The notes under the pieces are model-generated. The model saw nothing but the letters and a program-made list of their open reading frames with translations. It was not told where the DNA came from and made no database searches. The translations under genes and the position numbers were made by a program. Below, in pieces: positions 46,318 to 55,878 of a stretch of 64,000 nt of DNA (position 1 is the first letter of the stretch; each line of letters begins with the position of its first letter). The stretch is taken from the NCBI RefSeq assembly GCF_900090325.1, contig NZ_FMHW01000002.1, positions 992,001-1,056,000 of the forward strand. Reading direction: 5' to 3'. The DNA is from Micromonospora pallida. Its GTDB lineage: Bacteria > Actinomycetota > Actinomycetes > Mycobacteriales > Micromonosporaceae.

Positions 46318-46964
46318 GTGGAGGCGGGTCTGGTGCACGGCGGGTACGGCGTCTTCCTCGGGTTGGACGTCGGTAAGGAAGGCCATCACGCGGTCGGGTT
46401 GGCCCCGGACGGCAGACGGCTGCACGACGCGCCGCTGCCCAACACCGAGACCCGGCTGCGGCAACTGTTCGACAAACTCGGCCGTCACGGCACGGTTCTG
46501 GTGGTGGTCGACCAGCCAGCCTCGATTGGCGCTCTGCCTGTGGCGGTGGCTCGGGCGTGCGGGCATCAGGTGGCCTACCTGCCCGGCCTGGCGATGCGCC
46601 GCATCGCCGACCTGCACCCCGGCAACGCGAAGACCGACGCCCGCGACGCGTTTGTGATCGCCGATGCCGCCCGCACCCTCCCCACACGCTGCGGCGGGTC
46701 GACGTCGGCGACGAGGCCCTGGCCGAGCTGGAAGTCCTCGTCGGCTTCGACGACGACCTCGCCGGCGAAGCCACCCGCGTGTCGAACCGGATCCGCGGCT
46801 TGCTCACCCAGATCCACCCTGCTCTGGAACGCGTCCTCGGCCCGAAAGTCCAGCACAAGGCCGTCCTCATCTGCCTCGCCCGACGCCGCTGCGACGTCCT
46901 CTACGCCATGCTCCGCGACAAGATCCCCTACCAACCCCGCCCAGCCACACCGATCGCCGCTTGA
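46318..46964 (+). pseudogene. IS110-family transposase, decayed
   Basis: The N-terminal DEDD domain is clear (VFLGLDVGKEGHHAVGL, VLVVVDQPASIGALPVAVAR, HPGNAKTDARDAFVIADAAR). A frameshift near 46680 leads into RRVDVGDEALAELEVLVGF and TRVSNRIRGLLTQIHPALE, after which the serine-containing Transposase_20 domain is deleted and only the extreme C-terminus (YAMLRDKIPYQPR) remains. The tail ATAGGGACACC after the stop is typical of this family's ends. Confidence 0.85.
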
Positions 46965-46983
46965 CGAAACCCATAGGGACACC

Positions 46984-47041
46984 CCCCCGAAAACCCTAGC
47001 CCGACGCTGACCAACAGTGACAAGAAGTGATCGCTCTCCGA
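46984..47041 (+). repeat. Dispersed repeat, copy 2
   Basis: Second copy of the repeat at 18577-18631, directly after the IS110 remnant end. In both copies the minus strand can be read as S-x-S-x-H-x-LSLLV-x-VG-x-GFSGG, which may or may not be coding. Confidence 0.6.
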
Positions 47042-47416
47042 GCCGGTCAGGGGCACCTGGTGCCGCCGGCTTCGGTGCGGCACTGGTGCGAGCTCGGAGC
47101 AGGGGAGCGGGATGTTGGGGCGGGTCTTGGCCTTGCGAACTGGGCCCGCCTCAAACGGTTGGAGTGGTAGCCGCTTTCGGCAGACGGTTCAGCGTCGAGC
47201 GCCACTAACCCGTCCCGCCCGCCTTGAGGGCGTGGCGTGCTCGTCGCCGCCCCGCATCGATCGGCCCGTGGCACGGCCGAGGCGGCCACTCCGGCGCAGC
47301 ACCGCGTGGCGCCTCGAAGGGGTCAGCCCGAGCCGGCCGCCGATGCGCGGCCCTGGTCTCCACCGCGGCTTCGTCCGCAGACGTGCGAAGCGGTGACGGC
47401 GAACGGCCGCGGGTTC
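47042..47416. other. Gap, no clear gene
   Basis: About 375 bases with arginine-rich shadow frames on both strands and no recognisable domain or RNA. Confidence 0.4.
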
Positions 47417-48157
47417 CTACTCCGTCGTGCCGGTACGGCAGAGCAGCTTGAGCTGATCGAGCGTGAGTTCCTGGGTGTGGTCCGCCGCCTTGCTGCTCAC
47501 CCAGGAGTGCACTCTGCGATTCGGCATTTCAGTTGGGGTGCCAGGCGTTATGTCGGTACCGTCCGATTTCACGATTTTCTCGACCATCCGGGCCAGTTCT
47601 GTGGGACCCCCGCCCCCGTACCCCACGTTGTATCCGCGCCCTTGCTCCTCGGGCAGGATGTGCAGGGCACCGCTGTTGCTGCGTGCCCAGATCATGTGCG
47701 CTTCCCGGTCGATGATGAGCGCGTCGAGGCGCTCGCCGTCGGGAAGGGACAGGGGTGCGTAGGTGCAGTGCTGCCAGTGTTCGTGGTTGCCGCTGGCCGT
47801 GCGGTAGTGGTGCGCGGCAACGGGAAGCCAGGTCAGGGGGTCGCGGAGCGTCTGCCAGCAGACGCACCCCTCACGCGCGACAGCGGAGGGGGAATCGGGA
47901 TCGTCGTGGACGCAGGGATGCCAGAGCTTCGGCGCGTCGCTTGGGCCAACGAGGGTGAGGTGAAGGGCGTCCGGATCGCAGGGAACCAGCCGGTCGAGCC
48001 ACTCCGCCGCGTACCGGCTGCGGGACGCGTCGAACCTCTGGGAGGCATTCAAGGCGCTTCCCACCACGCCTGGAGGTTCGATGTGCAGGACGAAGTTCCA
48101 GTAACCCCGAGCGGGGCTGTGGGTCAGTTGCAGATCGCCCTCATGCCGGTACGTCAC
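47417..48157 (-). CDS. Hypothetical protein
   Basis: 246 residues from a GTG at 48157 with AAAGGAG upstream. It has a basic/aromatic N-terminus (GDLQLTHSPARGYWNFVLHI), a Trp/Cys/His-rich middle (LWHPCVHDD, CVCWQTLRDPLTWLPVA, NHEHWQHCTYAP) and an acidic C-terminus. There is no signal peptide or membrane segment. The family is not recognised. A single-gene unit is likely. Confidence 0.65.
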   Translation of the reverse strand: MTYRHEGDLQLTHSPARGYWNFVLHIEPPGVVGSALNASQRFDASRSRYAAEWLDRLVPCDPDALHLTLVGPSDAPKLWHPCVHDDPDSPSAVAREGCVCWQTLRDPLTWLPVAAHHYRTASGNHEHWQHCTYAPLSLPDGERLDALIIDREAHMIWARSNSGALHILPEEQGRGYNVGYGGGGPTELARMVEKIVKSDGTDITPGTPTEMPNRRVHSWVSSKAADHTQELTLDQLKLLCRTGTTE

Positions 48158-48228
48158 CGGGGTGATCTCCTTTCCACGAACTCGTGCCGCAGGAGTGATC
48201 AGGACGGGACTGACAGTAGTACCACTGC

Positions 48229-48672
48229 ATGGATTGGAGCCACCATGTGATCGATAGTCGGGGATATCCAGCCTCAGTTGGGTTCAACCCGTTCCTGCCC
48301 TCCGCCTGGTCGACCTCGACACCGTCACTGCCTGATCCGCCTCACCGGGAAGGCGGCACCCTGCGCTGGCAGTCCATCACCTCGACCCTCGCCGAACGCC
48401 TCCAGGAACACGTCCAGGCCCGGGGCGCGGTCCTGCCCACCGACCGGCGCGGACCCGCCACCACCACCTACATCAAGGCGAGTCTCCAAGCGGTCGCCGC
48501 TGCCCTGACCGGCCATGACCGGCGAACAACACCCGGTCGCCGCCTTCGCGCTCACACATGGCGTTTAGGCGATGTCGAGTGGGCCATCGTGGCCGTCCTG
48601 GCCCTGGTGGCCGCCGGCAGCGCGGTCGCCGGCCGGGCCGAGTGGCGGCACACCGCCCCCGCCGGCACCTGA
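48229..48672 (+). CDS. Doubtful open frame
   Basis: 147 codons. The middle (LRWQSITSTLAERLQEHVQA, TYIKASLQAVAAAL) and a C-terminal hydrophobic stretch (WAIVAVLALVAAGSAVAG) look protein-like, but the first 45 residues are poor and I see no RBS. It may be a fragment or two unrelated pieces. Confidence 0.25.
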   Translation: MDWSHHVIDSRGYPASVGFNPFLPSAWSTSTPSLPDPPHREGGTLRWQSITSTLAERLQEHVQARGAVLPTDRRGPATTTYIKASLQAVAAALTGHDRRTTPGRRLRAHTWRLGDVEWAIVAVLALVAAGSAVAGRAEWRHTAPAGT

Positions 48673-48739
48673 CCCGGCCGTCGGCCGTTCCGGTCGGCCG
48701 GGGCGCGGCGGGCACCCGTTATCGACCATCCTCAGTAGA

Positions 48740-48768
48740 TTGACTGTGATTCCTGACTGGGCGAAAAT
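48740..48768 (+). promoter_or_regulatory. Promoter candidate for the peptide operon
   Basis: TTGACT (48740-48745), 17-base spacer, GAAAAT (48763-48768). The -35 is near consensus. It is 60 bases before the ATG of the 20-codon gene. Confidence 0.5.
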
Positions 48769-48828
48769 GGCAGGAACAGGGGCCGTCATCGCCCATTCTC
48801 CTCGCCCGAGCGGGAGGAGGTGTCGAGT

Positions 48829-48891
48829 ATGGAGCGCTACGAGGACCTCGAAGGAACCGCCGTGGGTCTGATCAACGCCGTCATCAACTGA
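48829..48891 (+). CDS. 20-residue peptide, candidate precursor
   Basis: ATG at 48829 preceded by GGGAGGAGG at eight bases, the strongest RBS in this region. The product is MERYEDLEGT followed by AVGLINAVIN: an acidic N-terminal half and a hydrophobic C-terminal half, like a short leader and core. It begins an operon with a TPR protein, a condensation-like enzyme and an exporter, so a precursor of a small modified peptide is my preferred reading. A regulatory leader peptide is the alternative, but it has no run of rare or specific codons. A hairpin right after the stop may reduce downstream expression relative to the peptide. Confidence 0.55.
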   Translation: MERYEDLEGTAVGLINAVIN

Positions 48892-48915
48892 CCCGCCGGT
48901 CACCAACCGGGCGGG
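48892..48915 (+). terminator. Hairpin after the peptide gene (attenuator candidate)
   Basis: CCCGCCGGT pairs with ACCGGGCGGG (one bulged G) around a five-base loop, starting right at the stop codon. Partial termination or RNA protection here would give more peptide message than enzyme message. Confidence 0.5.
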
Positions 48916-48985
48916 CGCGGGCTGTCCCATCGCCGCGTGTCCGCCCCCCGGCACCGAACCAACCGACCGGGGCGGGAGGAAAGGG

Positions 48986-51460
48986 ATGGCCGGCATCACC
49001 TGGCGGGATCCGGCGGCGTTGCCGCTGCGCCCGCTCATCGACCTGACCGCCGATCCCGCGGTCCCGCCGGCCCTGGTCGCCGAAACGGCACTGTTCTGTG
49101 CCGGCCGGTCCGACCCGTGCGGCTGGTTGCCCGCACATGCGCCGCCCGCCGGCCTGCGCCGCGCGATGCACCGCTCCGGCCTGCTCGACGCCAAGGACAC
49201 ACTCGTCGCGCCGCCCGAGGTGCGTGAGCGGCTCGAGACCGAGGGCCACGCCGGCCTCCTGTGGGCAGCCCGACTGATGCGCGCGCTGGGCCGCCGGGAA
49301 GACGCCGCGAAACTGCTGTGGCGCCTCGGTGAGGACGCACCGTCCCCGGTGCGCGCCTGGCGGGATCTCCTGCTCGCCGAGGACGGCCGGCAACCACTTC
49401 CCCCGGTGCCGCCCGAGGCGGCGGGCCTGCCGGTCCGCCTCGCCACCGCACTGGCCCGGGCCGGGCATGCCGCGACGATCGGGCAGCCGGCCGGGGAGGC
49501 GCTCGCCGCGGCGGAGTCCCTGGCCGCCGGCCTGGCTGGCGACCGGCTCGGCGTGGTCGCCCGGGCCCGGATCCTCGCCGTGCGGCTGCGCTGCCCGGGC
49601 GAGCCGGGGCCCGAGGCCGACACGGTCCGCGCCGTCGTCCGCGACCTGGGGACGGACCGGGACGACTTCCTTGCGCGCGACGCCGCGCTGGCGCTGCTGC
49701 GGGCCGCCGCCCGCGCCGCCCTGAACGAGACCGGCGCCGGGCCGGCGCGCGAGTTCGCCGGCGCCGCCCTCGACCTCGATCCGACCGGCGCGGCGACCTG
49801 GCTCCTCGCGGCGGACGCGGCCCGGGCGGCGGGCGACCAGGAGGCGGCCCGCACTCACTACCGGGTGGCCGCCCGGACCGGGCTGGCGGAGCGGACCGCA
49901 GCGGTGGCCGGACTGCTCGACCTGGCGACCCCCACTGCGGCCGTCGAGAGCGGCGGGCCCGCGGCGACAGCCGACACCGGCGGGCCGGCCGCGACAGCCG
50001 ACACCGGCGAGCTGGTGGGGGCGCTGGCCGACCTGCTCGCCTCGGATCGCCGCGAGGAGCGGGACCGGTTGGAGGTTCTCGTGGCGCGGCGTCCGGCGTT
50101 GGGTGGCACGGTCTGCGCCGACGCGGTGCGTTGGGCGGTCGCAGTGCGAGAGCCGGCGGCCGGGGCGCGTCCGCTTCCGCTCGAGCGCTACCGGCCGTTC
50201 CTCGACCTGAGCCCGAGCGAGATCCTCGACCCGGTCGACTCTCCGCCGGTCGCGATCCACACGCCACTGATGTCCTACACCGCCGTGCTCGAGCGTCGCG
50301 AGCCGTGGTTCCGGGAGATCCACCCGCAGCGGGCGACGGCCGCCATGTTCCGCGAGGAGATGCAGGCGACGGCCGCGGTGTACGGGTATGCATCCGGTGG
50401 CGCCTCGGCCGACTACCGGACCTGGCTGGCGGCGCCCGACGGCTGCCCGCCCGAGGTGCGGGACCGGCTGGCCAACGCGTCGGACCTGCCGCTGCTGGAC
50501 CGGGCGCTGCTGGGCCGGCTGCTGTCCGCCGTGGGTTTCCACGCCGAGGCCGAGCAGATCCTTCCCGGGCCAGACGTGCAGGTGCGCGACCCCGTGGGCG
50601 CGTACGCGCTGGCCAGCTGGATCTTCGCCGAGCAGATGCTCACCACGGGGCACGCGGCCGAGCTGGAGCCGCACTTCCGCACGCTGTACGACCAGCTCGG
50701 CGACGACGTCCGGTACGCCCGCACGAGGGTGGTCACCACCATCAACGCCACGGTCAACGCGGCCCGGCGCCGGGAGCCCGAAACCATTGCCCGCTGGCGC
50801 AAGCTCGGCGAGGAGGACCTGGCCCGGTACACCGCACTGGCCGAGGTGTCGGAGTTCGACGCCGCGATCATGACCAGCAGATGGTTCAGGGCCATGGGGT
50901 TCCTGCCGTTCCTCACCGGCGACCGCGACCTGCTGCGCGCGGACATGGACCGGTGGCTCGGCATCGCCCGGGATCTGACCGGGCACGACGAGCACACCCG
51001 GGTCATCGCCGCGGACAACTACTTCCCGGCCGTGGAGACCGCCGTCCGCACCCACACGTACCTCGGCGAACGCGACACCGCGCTGGCCCTGGTGGACGAG
51101 TTGGCGGAGCGGATCGACCCGATCGACCCGAAGACCTGGCTTACCGCGGGGGAGCTGCGATACCAGGCCGGCGACGTCAGCGGCGCGCTCGACGCGTACC
51201 TGCGGGCCGCGCACCTGCAGTTCCCGTACGGCCGCATCTCCTGGTTCAACGCCGGCCAGATGCATGAGCAACTGGGCCGGGCCGACCTGGCCGCCGAGTG
51301 CTACCGCCGCTCGCTCGCGCACTGGCCGACCGGCGTGACGCCGCTGCGCCGGCTGCGCGACCTGCACCTGCGCGGCCGGCTGCCCGATGACCGGGGAGTG
51401 CTGGCAGCCTGGGCCGCGGGCCAGCCGGCGTGGTCACGGCTGCCCGCGTTCGAGGGGTGA
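48986..51460 (+). CDS. Large TPR-repeat protein of the peptide operon
   Basis: 824 residues, ATG with GGGAGGAAAGGG upstream. Almost all helical. TPR-like units are visible at both ends (AREFAGAALDLDPTGAATWL, GDVSGALDAYLRAAHLQFPY, GRADLAAECYRRSLAHWP). The centre has a distinct conserved-looking block (YRPFLDLSPSEILDPVDSPP, TPLMSYTAVLERREPWFREI) that is not TPR and might be catalytic. A short repeat GGPAATADT occurs twice near residue 330. No signal or membrane segment, so cytoplasmic. It could present the small peptide to the condensation-like enzyme. Its stop overlaps the next start (GTGA). Confidence 0.75.
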   Translation: MAGITWRDPAALPLRPLIDLTADPAVPPALVAETALFCAGRSDPCGWLPAHAPPAGLRRAMHRSGLLDAKDTLVAPPEVRERLETEGHAGLLWAARLMRALGRREDAAKLLWRLGEDAPSPVRAWRDLLLAEDGRQPLPPVPPEAAGLPVRLATALARAGHAATIGQPAGEALAAAESLAAGLAGDRLGVVARARILAVRLRCPGEPGPEADTVRAVVRDLGTDRDDFLARDAALALLRAAARAALNETGAGPAREFAGAALDLDPTGAATWLLAADAARAAGDQEAARTHYRVAARTGLAERTAAVAGLLDLATPTAAVESGGPAATADTGGPAATADTGELVGALADLLASDRREERDRLEVLVARRPALGGTVCADAVRWAVAVREPAAGARPLPLERYRPFLDLSPSEILDPVDSPPVAIHTPLMSYTAVLERREPWFREIHPQRATAAMFREEMQATAAVYGYASGGASADYRTWLAAPDGCPPEVRDRLANASDLPLLDRALLGRLLSAVGFHAEAEQILPGPDVQVRDPVGAYALASWIFAEQMLTTGHAAELEPHFRTLYDQLGDDVRYARTRVVTTINATVNAARRREPETIARWRKLGEEDLARYTALAEVSEFDAAIMTSRWFRAMGFLPFLTGDRDLLRADMDRWLGIARDLTGHDEHTRVIAADNYFPAVETAVRTHTYLGERDTALALVDELAERIDPIDPKTWLTAGELRYQAGDVSGALDAYLRAAHLQFPYGRISWFNAGQMHEQLGRADLAAECYRRSLAHWPTGVTPLRRLRDLHLRGRLPDDRGVLAAWAAGQPAWSRLPAFEG

Positions 51461-52827
51461 GCCGGGTGGGGGTGCCGCCCTACGGAGCGCAGCGTGAACT
51501 GCTGCTACTGAGCGATACCGACGAGGCCGGCCTGCCCCGGCACAACCCGATGCCCCGGGCCTGGACGCTGTGGCACGTCCGCGGCGAGGTGAACGTGCCC
51601 CGCCTGGCCGCCGCCATGCGGGCCGTCGCCGCCGGCAACGACGTGTGGCGAGCCCGGTTCGCTCCGGGCCCCGAGCTGGTGTGCGGGGCCGAGCAGCCGT
51701 TCCCGGTGACCACGGTGGACTGTGCCGACATACCGGCGGACCGGCGGCTGGAGGCGGCCGGGGCGGCGCTCGGCGTCGCGGTGTACGCACCGATCGACCT
51801 GCGCCACGACCCGCTGGCCGGTGCCTGCCTGGTGCGGCTGGCGCCGGACGACCACGCGCTCGCCCTCGTGGTGGACCACGGCTTCGCCGATCACGCGACG
51901 CACACCCGGTTCGTGCGCCACGCGGCTGCGGCGTACGAGCATCCCGAGCGCACGCCGCCGCCGGTGCCCTCGTTCTTCGCGTACGTGGCCGAGACCGCTG
52001 CGGACTCGCGGCGGTCCGCCTCCCGGGAGTTCTGGGCGGAGGTGATGAGCCGGGAGGTCCCCGCCGTCGCCTTCCCCGGCGGGCGCTGGAAACCGTGGCG
52101 GGACACCACTGCGACCGCCGCCTGGCCGCTGCGGCTGGGTGGCGACACCGCGGGGGCCATCCGGCGTGGCCGGGAGCTCACCGGTGCGACCGGCTCCGGC
52201 CTGCTCCTGGCGGCCCTGTCGTTCCTGCTGGGACTCTGGACCGAGGCGGACGTCCCGGTGCTGTACGCGCGGGGCGGCCGGTGGACGCGAAAGAGCCTCG
52301 AGGTCCCCGGCGCGCTGCACGAGGCGGTCGTGAGCGTGCCGCCGGACGACATCCCGTCCCCCTCGCTCGCCGGCTGGGTCCGCGGCCTCGCCGCCGCCAA
52401 CGCCGCCGCGCCGCCCCTGATCGGCCAGTGGCTGACCGACTTCGGTGGGGTCGAGGCCCTGCGCGAACGGCGCCGCCTCGTGCTCAACGTGGTGGCGGCG
52501 GAGCGCACCTTTACGCTCGGCTCCGCCACGATCGGCCCGGCGGGCCGGCTGCTGCGCGGCGCCGTGCGCCCGCCCGCCGGCCGGCGCGGGTTCCCCGCCC
52601 ACAACGCGTTGCATCTGGCGGTCACGTGGTCGGCTGAGCAGCCCGAGCTGACCGTCCACCACGACCCCGAGGTGCTGCCGGGCGCCGAGCCGGTGGGTGC
52701 CGCTCTGGTCCGGTTCTTCGAACTGCTCGCGGAACGGCCCGACATCGAGGCGGACCGGGCCGCCGACCTGCTGCGCGCGACCTGGCTGCGGGCAGCCGAC
52801 GTCCCGACCACGGCCGCGCCGACCTGA
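51457..52827 (+). CDS. Stand-alone condensation-domain-like enzyme
   Basis: 456 residues from the overlapping GTG at 51457. Layout matches NRPS condensation/acyltransferase folds: GAQRELLLLSDTDEAG and WTLWHVRGEVNVPRLAAAMR at the start, the active-site box VVDHGFADHATH with His141 and Asp145 (D-H-x3-D, first His of HHxxxDG replaced), and a C-terminal FPAHNALHLAVTWS. No adenylation or carrier domain is present in the window, so acceptor and donor are unknown; N-acylation, ester or amide formation on the 20-residue peptide is possible. Coupled to the TPR gene upstream, and one base from the MFS gene downstream. Confidence 0.8.
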   Translation: MSRVGVPPYGAQRELLLLSDTDEAGLPRHNPMPRAWTLWHVRGEVNVPRLAAAMRAVAAGNDVWRARFAPGPELVCGAEQPFPVTTVDCADIPADRRLEAAGAALGVAVYAPIDLRHDPLAGACLVRLAPDDHALALVVDHGFADHATHTRFVRHAAAAYEHPERTPPPVPSFFAYVAETAADSRRSASREFWAEVMSREVPAVAFPGGRWKPWRDTTATAAWPLRLGGDTAGAIRRGRELTGATGSGLLLAALSFLLGLWTEADVPVLYARGGRWTRKSLEVPGALHEAVVSVPPDDIPSPSLAGWVRGLAAANAAAPPLIGQWLTDFGGVEALRERRRLVLNVVAAERTFTLGSATIGPAGRLLRGAVRPPAGRRGFPAHNALHLAVTWSAEQPELTVHHDPEVLPGAEPVGAALVRFFELLAERPDIEADRAADLLRATWLRAADVPTTAAPT

Positions 52828-52828
52828 C

Positions 52829-54058
52829 ATGGCGTACCGCCGCTCCGGGCTGCTCCGGCAGCACGACTTCCGGTCCCTGTGGCTCGGGGCGGTCGCGAGC
52901 CAGTTCGGCGCCCGGATGGCCCTGGTGGCGCTGCCGTTGGTGGCGGCCGGCCCGATGCACGCCTCCGCGTGGCAGGTGGGTCTGGTCGGCACGCTGGGCA
53001 CGGTCGCGTTCCTGGTCGTCGGCCTGCCCGCCGGCGCGGTCGTCGACCGGGTGCGGCAGCGGCGGCTGCTCATCGGCACAGACCTGGGGCGGGCCGCGCT
53101 CATCGCGTCGCTGGCCGTGCCGGCGGCGCCGGGCGGCGTGGCGCTCGGCCAGTTGTACGTCGTCGTCCTCGGCGTCGGGGTGCTCACGGTGTTCTTCGAC
53201 GTCGCGCACCAGAGCTACCTCCCGCGGGTGGTGCGGTCCGAGGAGTTGGTCGAGGGCAACGCCCGCCTGAGCACCACCCTCGCGGTGGCGCAGGTCGCGG
53301 GTCCCGCGCTGGCCGGGCTGGCCGTCGAGCTGGCCGGCACCGGACCCGCCGTCTTGCTGATCGCGGCGGGGTTCGCCGGGTCCGCCGCGTACCTGGCTCG
53401 GATCCGTGCGGCCGACTCGCGGCCCGCCACCACCGGCCGGTCCCGGCTCGCCGGGCAGATCCGGGACGGCGTGGCCTACGTGCTGCGCCACCCGGTGCTG
53501 CGCGTGCTGGCGCTGGCCGGCGGCGCGTACAACATGTTTGCCCTGGTGTTGCACACGATGGTGCCGGTGCGCCTGGTCAGCGAGCTGGGCGCGTCCCCGG
53601 CGACGGCCAGCGTGTACTTCAGCGCGGGCGGCACCGGCGGGATCCTCGGCGCGGTGGTGGCCTGGCGCCTGGCCCAGCGGCTCGGGCAGTATCGTTCGGC
53701 CTGGCTCTGCCTCCTCGTCACCGCGCCGTTCGCGCTGCTCACACCCCTGATCGACAGCGCCGGTCGGATCTGGCTGGCGGCTGGCGGCTACCTGCTGCTG
53801 TGGGCGGGTGCGACGGCCTCCAATGTGGCCCAGGTCAGTCTGCGCCAGCAGCTGTGCCCACCCGAACTGCTCGGCCGGATGAACGCCACCATGCGGTTCC
53901 TGCTCGGCGGGGCGATGCCGCTGGGCGCGCTGCTGGGCACCGTGCTGGGGGCCGCCGCCGGCGCCCGGGTGGCCCTGTGGGTGGGTGCGGTCGGCCTGCT
54001 CCTCTCCTGCCTGCCGCTGCTGCGCCTGGGCGTTCCGGCCGACCGGCAGCCCGCGTAG
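52829..54058 (+). CDS. MFS exporter of the peptide operon
   Basis: 409 residues with about 12 hydrophobic segments. It has the enterobactin-exporter/macrolide-efflux type start (LLRQHDFRSLWLGAVASQFG) and a motif A-like GAVVDRVRQRRLLIGTDLGR. The ATG follows the condensation gene stop by one base, so it is translated in the same operon. It likely exports the product of the cassette or gives self-resistance. No terminator hairpin was seen in the 200 bases after its stop. Confidence 0.85.
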   Translation: MAYRRSGLLRQHDFRSLWLGAVASQFGARMALVALPLVAAGPMHASAWQVGLVGTLGTVAFLVVGLPAGAVVDRVRQRRLLIGTDLGRAALIASLAVPAAPGGVALGQLYVVVLGVGVLTVFFDVAHQSYLPRVVRSEELVEGNARLSTTLAVAQVAGPALAGLAVELAGTGPAVLLIAAGFAGSAAYLARIRAADSRPATTGRSRLAGQIRDGVAYVLRHPVLRVLALAGGAYNMFALVLHTMVPVRLVSELGASPATASVYFSAGGTGGILGAVVAWRLAQRLGQYRSAWLCLLVTAPFALLTPLIDSAGRIWLAAGGYLLLWAGATASNVAQVSLRQQLCPPELLGRMNATMRFLLGGAMPLGALLGTVLGAAAGARVALWVGAVGLLLSCLPLLRLGVPADRQPA

Positions 54059-54270
54059 GCCACCTGTGGCGGGAGCCTGGAGTGGACGCCACGTCCGACT
54101 GCACCGGCTCATCAGAAGGCGTCTCGACACGGACACCCGTCGGCGAGGCCTTGAAGATCGCAGATGACGCACGCATCCGCTTGCCGCTGACCGCGTGTCA
54201 TGCAGCGTCATTGTCGAAAAAGACACTCTTCCCCGCCGAGGTACTGCGGCGGTGGGGCGTTTGTAGCTGG

Positions 54271-55635
54271 TTAGTGGTTCTTCCGGACCGCCTGCCACGC
54301 CGCTTGCCACGCTGCGCCGAGCAGCGCGTATATCCGGTACAGCATGTATAACGCCCACATGGTGGCCAGAGGCACACCACAGATCAGGAGGACCGCGTCG
54401 CCCAGGTAGTGGGTGCTCTCCAGCATCCAGCTTCCGGTCAGCAGGACGGAGCCCACGACGACGGCCCAGGGCAGGATGCGGCCGGCTTTGGTCAGCGACA
54501 TCCACAGGCGGGCGTTTTCGGCGCCGTCTGGCTCCGTCGAGTCGCCGACCTGGGACTGCAGGGCGAGGCTGTCGATGTCCCGGGCAGCGGCCCGATCGCT
54601 CTCATGTGGCGACTCGCGCAGCACTGCCGACAGGGCGCGCAGGTCGTCGTGGTTGCGAAGCCGTCCAGTCCGCGGATCGCCGAGTAGCGCCACGACGTGC
54701 GGGACCCCGAGCAGCCACGCCCTGCCGTAGCCGCGTTTCGCCCCCGGTGGCAGCACCACGATTGTGCCGCCGTGCATGTCGTCGCGGAGGGTGCGGTCGC
54801 CGACCACCCGAACGAGTTCCGTGCCGGCGATCGCCACCTCCCTGTCGACGAGGTCGGTGGCATCGCTGAACAGCGTGACGAACTGGGCGTACGCGGCGAC
54901 GACCGCGAGCAGGCCCAGTACCGCAACCGCGGCACCGAGCAGCTCGCTCAGCCCGGCCGTGAAGCCGGTGAGCAGCAGCGCGGGGACGACGGCGAACAGG
55001 TACCAGCCGACGAACAGCGGGAAGCGCCGCCGGTTCAGCCAGCGCTGCGTCCGCACGCCCTCCGCGCCAGGCGGGAAGGCGGGAATCAGCCGTTGCCGAG
55101 CGTCCTCGCTCGGCAGCATCACGTGGAGGCGGTGGACCCGAACCTCGAGGCGGTCACCGGCCAGACCCGCCAGGTCGCGGACGAACTGCCTCTCCTCGAT
55201 TTTCGGCTCGTCCAGGTCGAACAGCCGTACCGCCGGTCGCCCGTCCACGGTGGCCCGCAGGTCACTCGGAACGTCCAGGCTGACGCCCGGGTCTGGTACC
55301 AGGTAGAGCGCGGGAACCATCCGGCGGACACCCCGCTCCCGGTTCTCGATCACCACCGCCGAGATCTCGGCCCATCGCAGGTCACGTCGGTACCGGCCGA
55401 TCCGCACCCTCCAGCCGTCCCGGTCGACATCAACCTGAAACCGCTGCAACGCGTACGAAAGAAAGTTGGCCGCCATGAACAGGGCGATCAGCGAGATCAA
55501 GCCGGCGCAGAGCCGCCCGGACACCGAGGCGCGGACAGTGAACTGCAGGATCACCAGATGACCGAAGAATCCCGCCATCGGCACCCCGAAAACCGCCGCG
55601 ATCACGCGGGAGCTGACTGGACGGCGCAGATTCAC
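54271..55635 (-). CDS. Multi-pass membrane protein, function unknown
   Basis: 454 residues. Two N-terminal membrane segments (VIAAVFGVPMAGFFGHLVIL, LCAGLISLIALFMAANFLSY) are followed by a PH-like soluble part with RDGWRVRIGRYRRDLRWAEI, two central segments near 205-250, a second soluble part (WLLGVPHVVALLGDPRTGRL), and two C-terminal segments near 390-440. It ends QAAWQAVRKNH. It is probably a single-gene unit converging on the peptide operon. No family name recognised. Confidence 0.7.
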   Translation of the reverse strand: MNLRRPVSSRVIAAVFGVPMAGFFGHLVILQFTVRASVSGRLCAGLISLIALFMAANFLSYALQRFQVDVDRDGWRVRIGRYRRDLRWAEISAVVIENRERGVRRMVPALYLVPDPGVSLDVPSDLRATVDGRPAVRLFDLDEPKIEERQFVRDLAGLAGDRLEVRVHRLHVMLPSEDARQRLIPAFPPGAEGVRTQRWLNRRRFPLFVGWYLFAVVPALLLTGFTAGLSELLGAAVAVLGLLAVVAAYAQFVTLFSDATDLVDREVAIAGTELVRVVGDRTLRDDMHGGTIVVLPPGAKRGYGRAWLLGVPHVVALLGDPRTGRLRNHDDLRALSAVLRESPHESDRAAARDIDSLALQSQVGDSTEPDGAENARLWMSLTKAGRILPWAVVVGSVLLTGSWMLESTHYLGDAVLLICGVPLATMWALYMLYRIYALLGAAWQAAWQAVRKNH

Positions 55636-55878
55636 CCCTGCATCATCAACGAACCGGGCAACTCAACCACGGCCTCGTCCCCGCTTCACTCTCATGCCGC
55701 CGATGGTGCGCGCTGTGGCCTCCGCACGCCGGTCACGCCTCATCGGTCAGCCCGGGCGCCTCGACCGAAGCCTGGCCGGGCCACGGTCGCAGGTCAACGA
55801 AACAAGTAGCCGATGAGCGCGCACTCTCGCGGATACTCGCTCGACGCCAGGTGTAATCCGCTGTCACGATGATGATCT

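Noticed and set aside
48884..51367. 827-codon minus-strand frame opposite the TPR gene
   Set aside because: Gly/Arg/Val-rich composition with no domain; the plus strand has an RBS, operon overlaps and TPR pattern.
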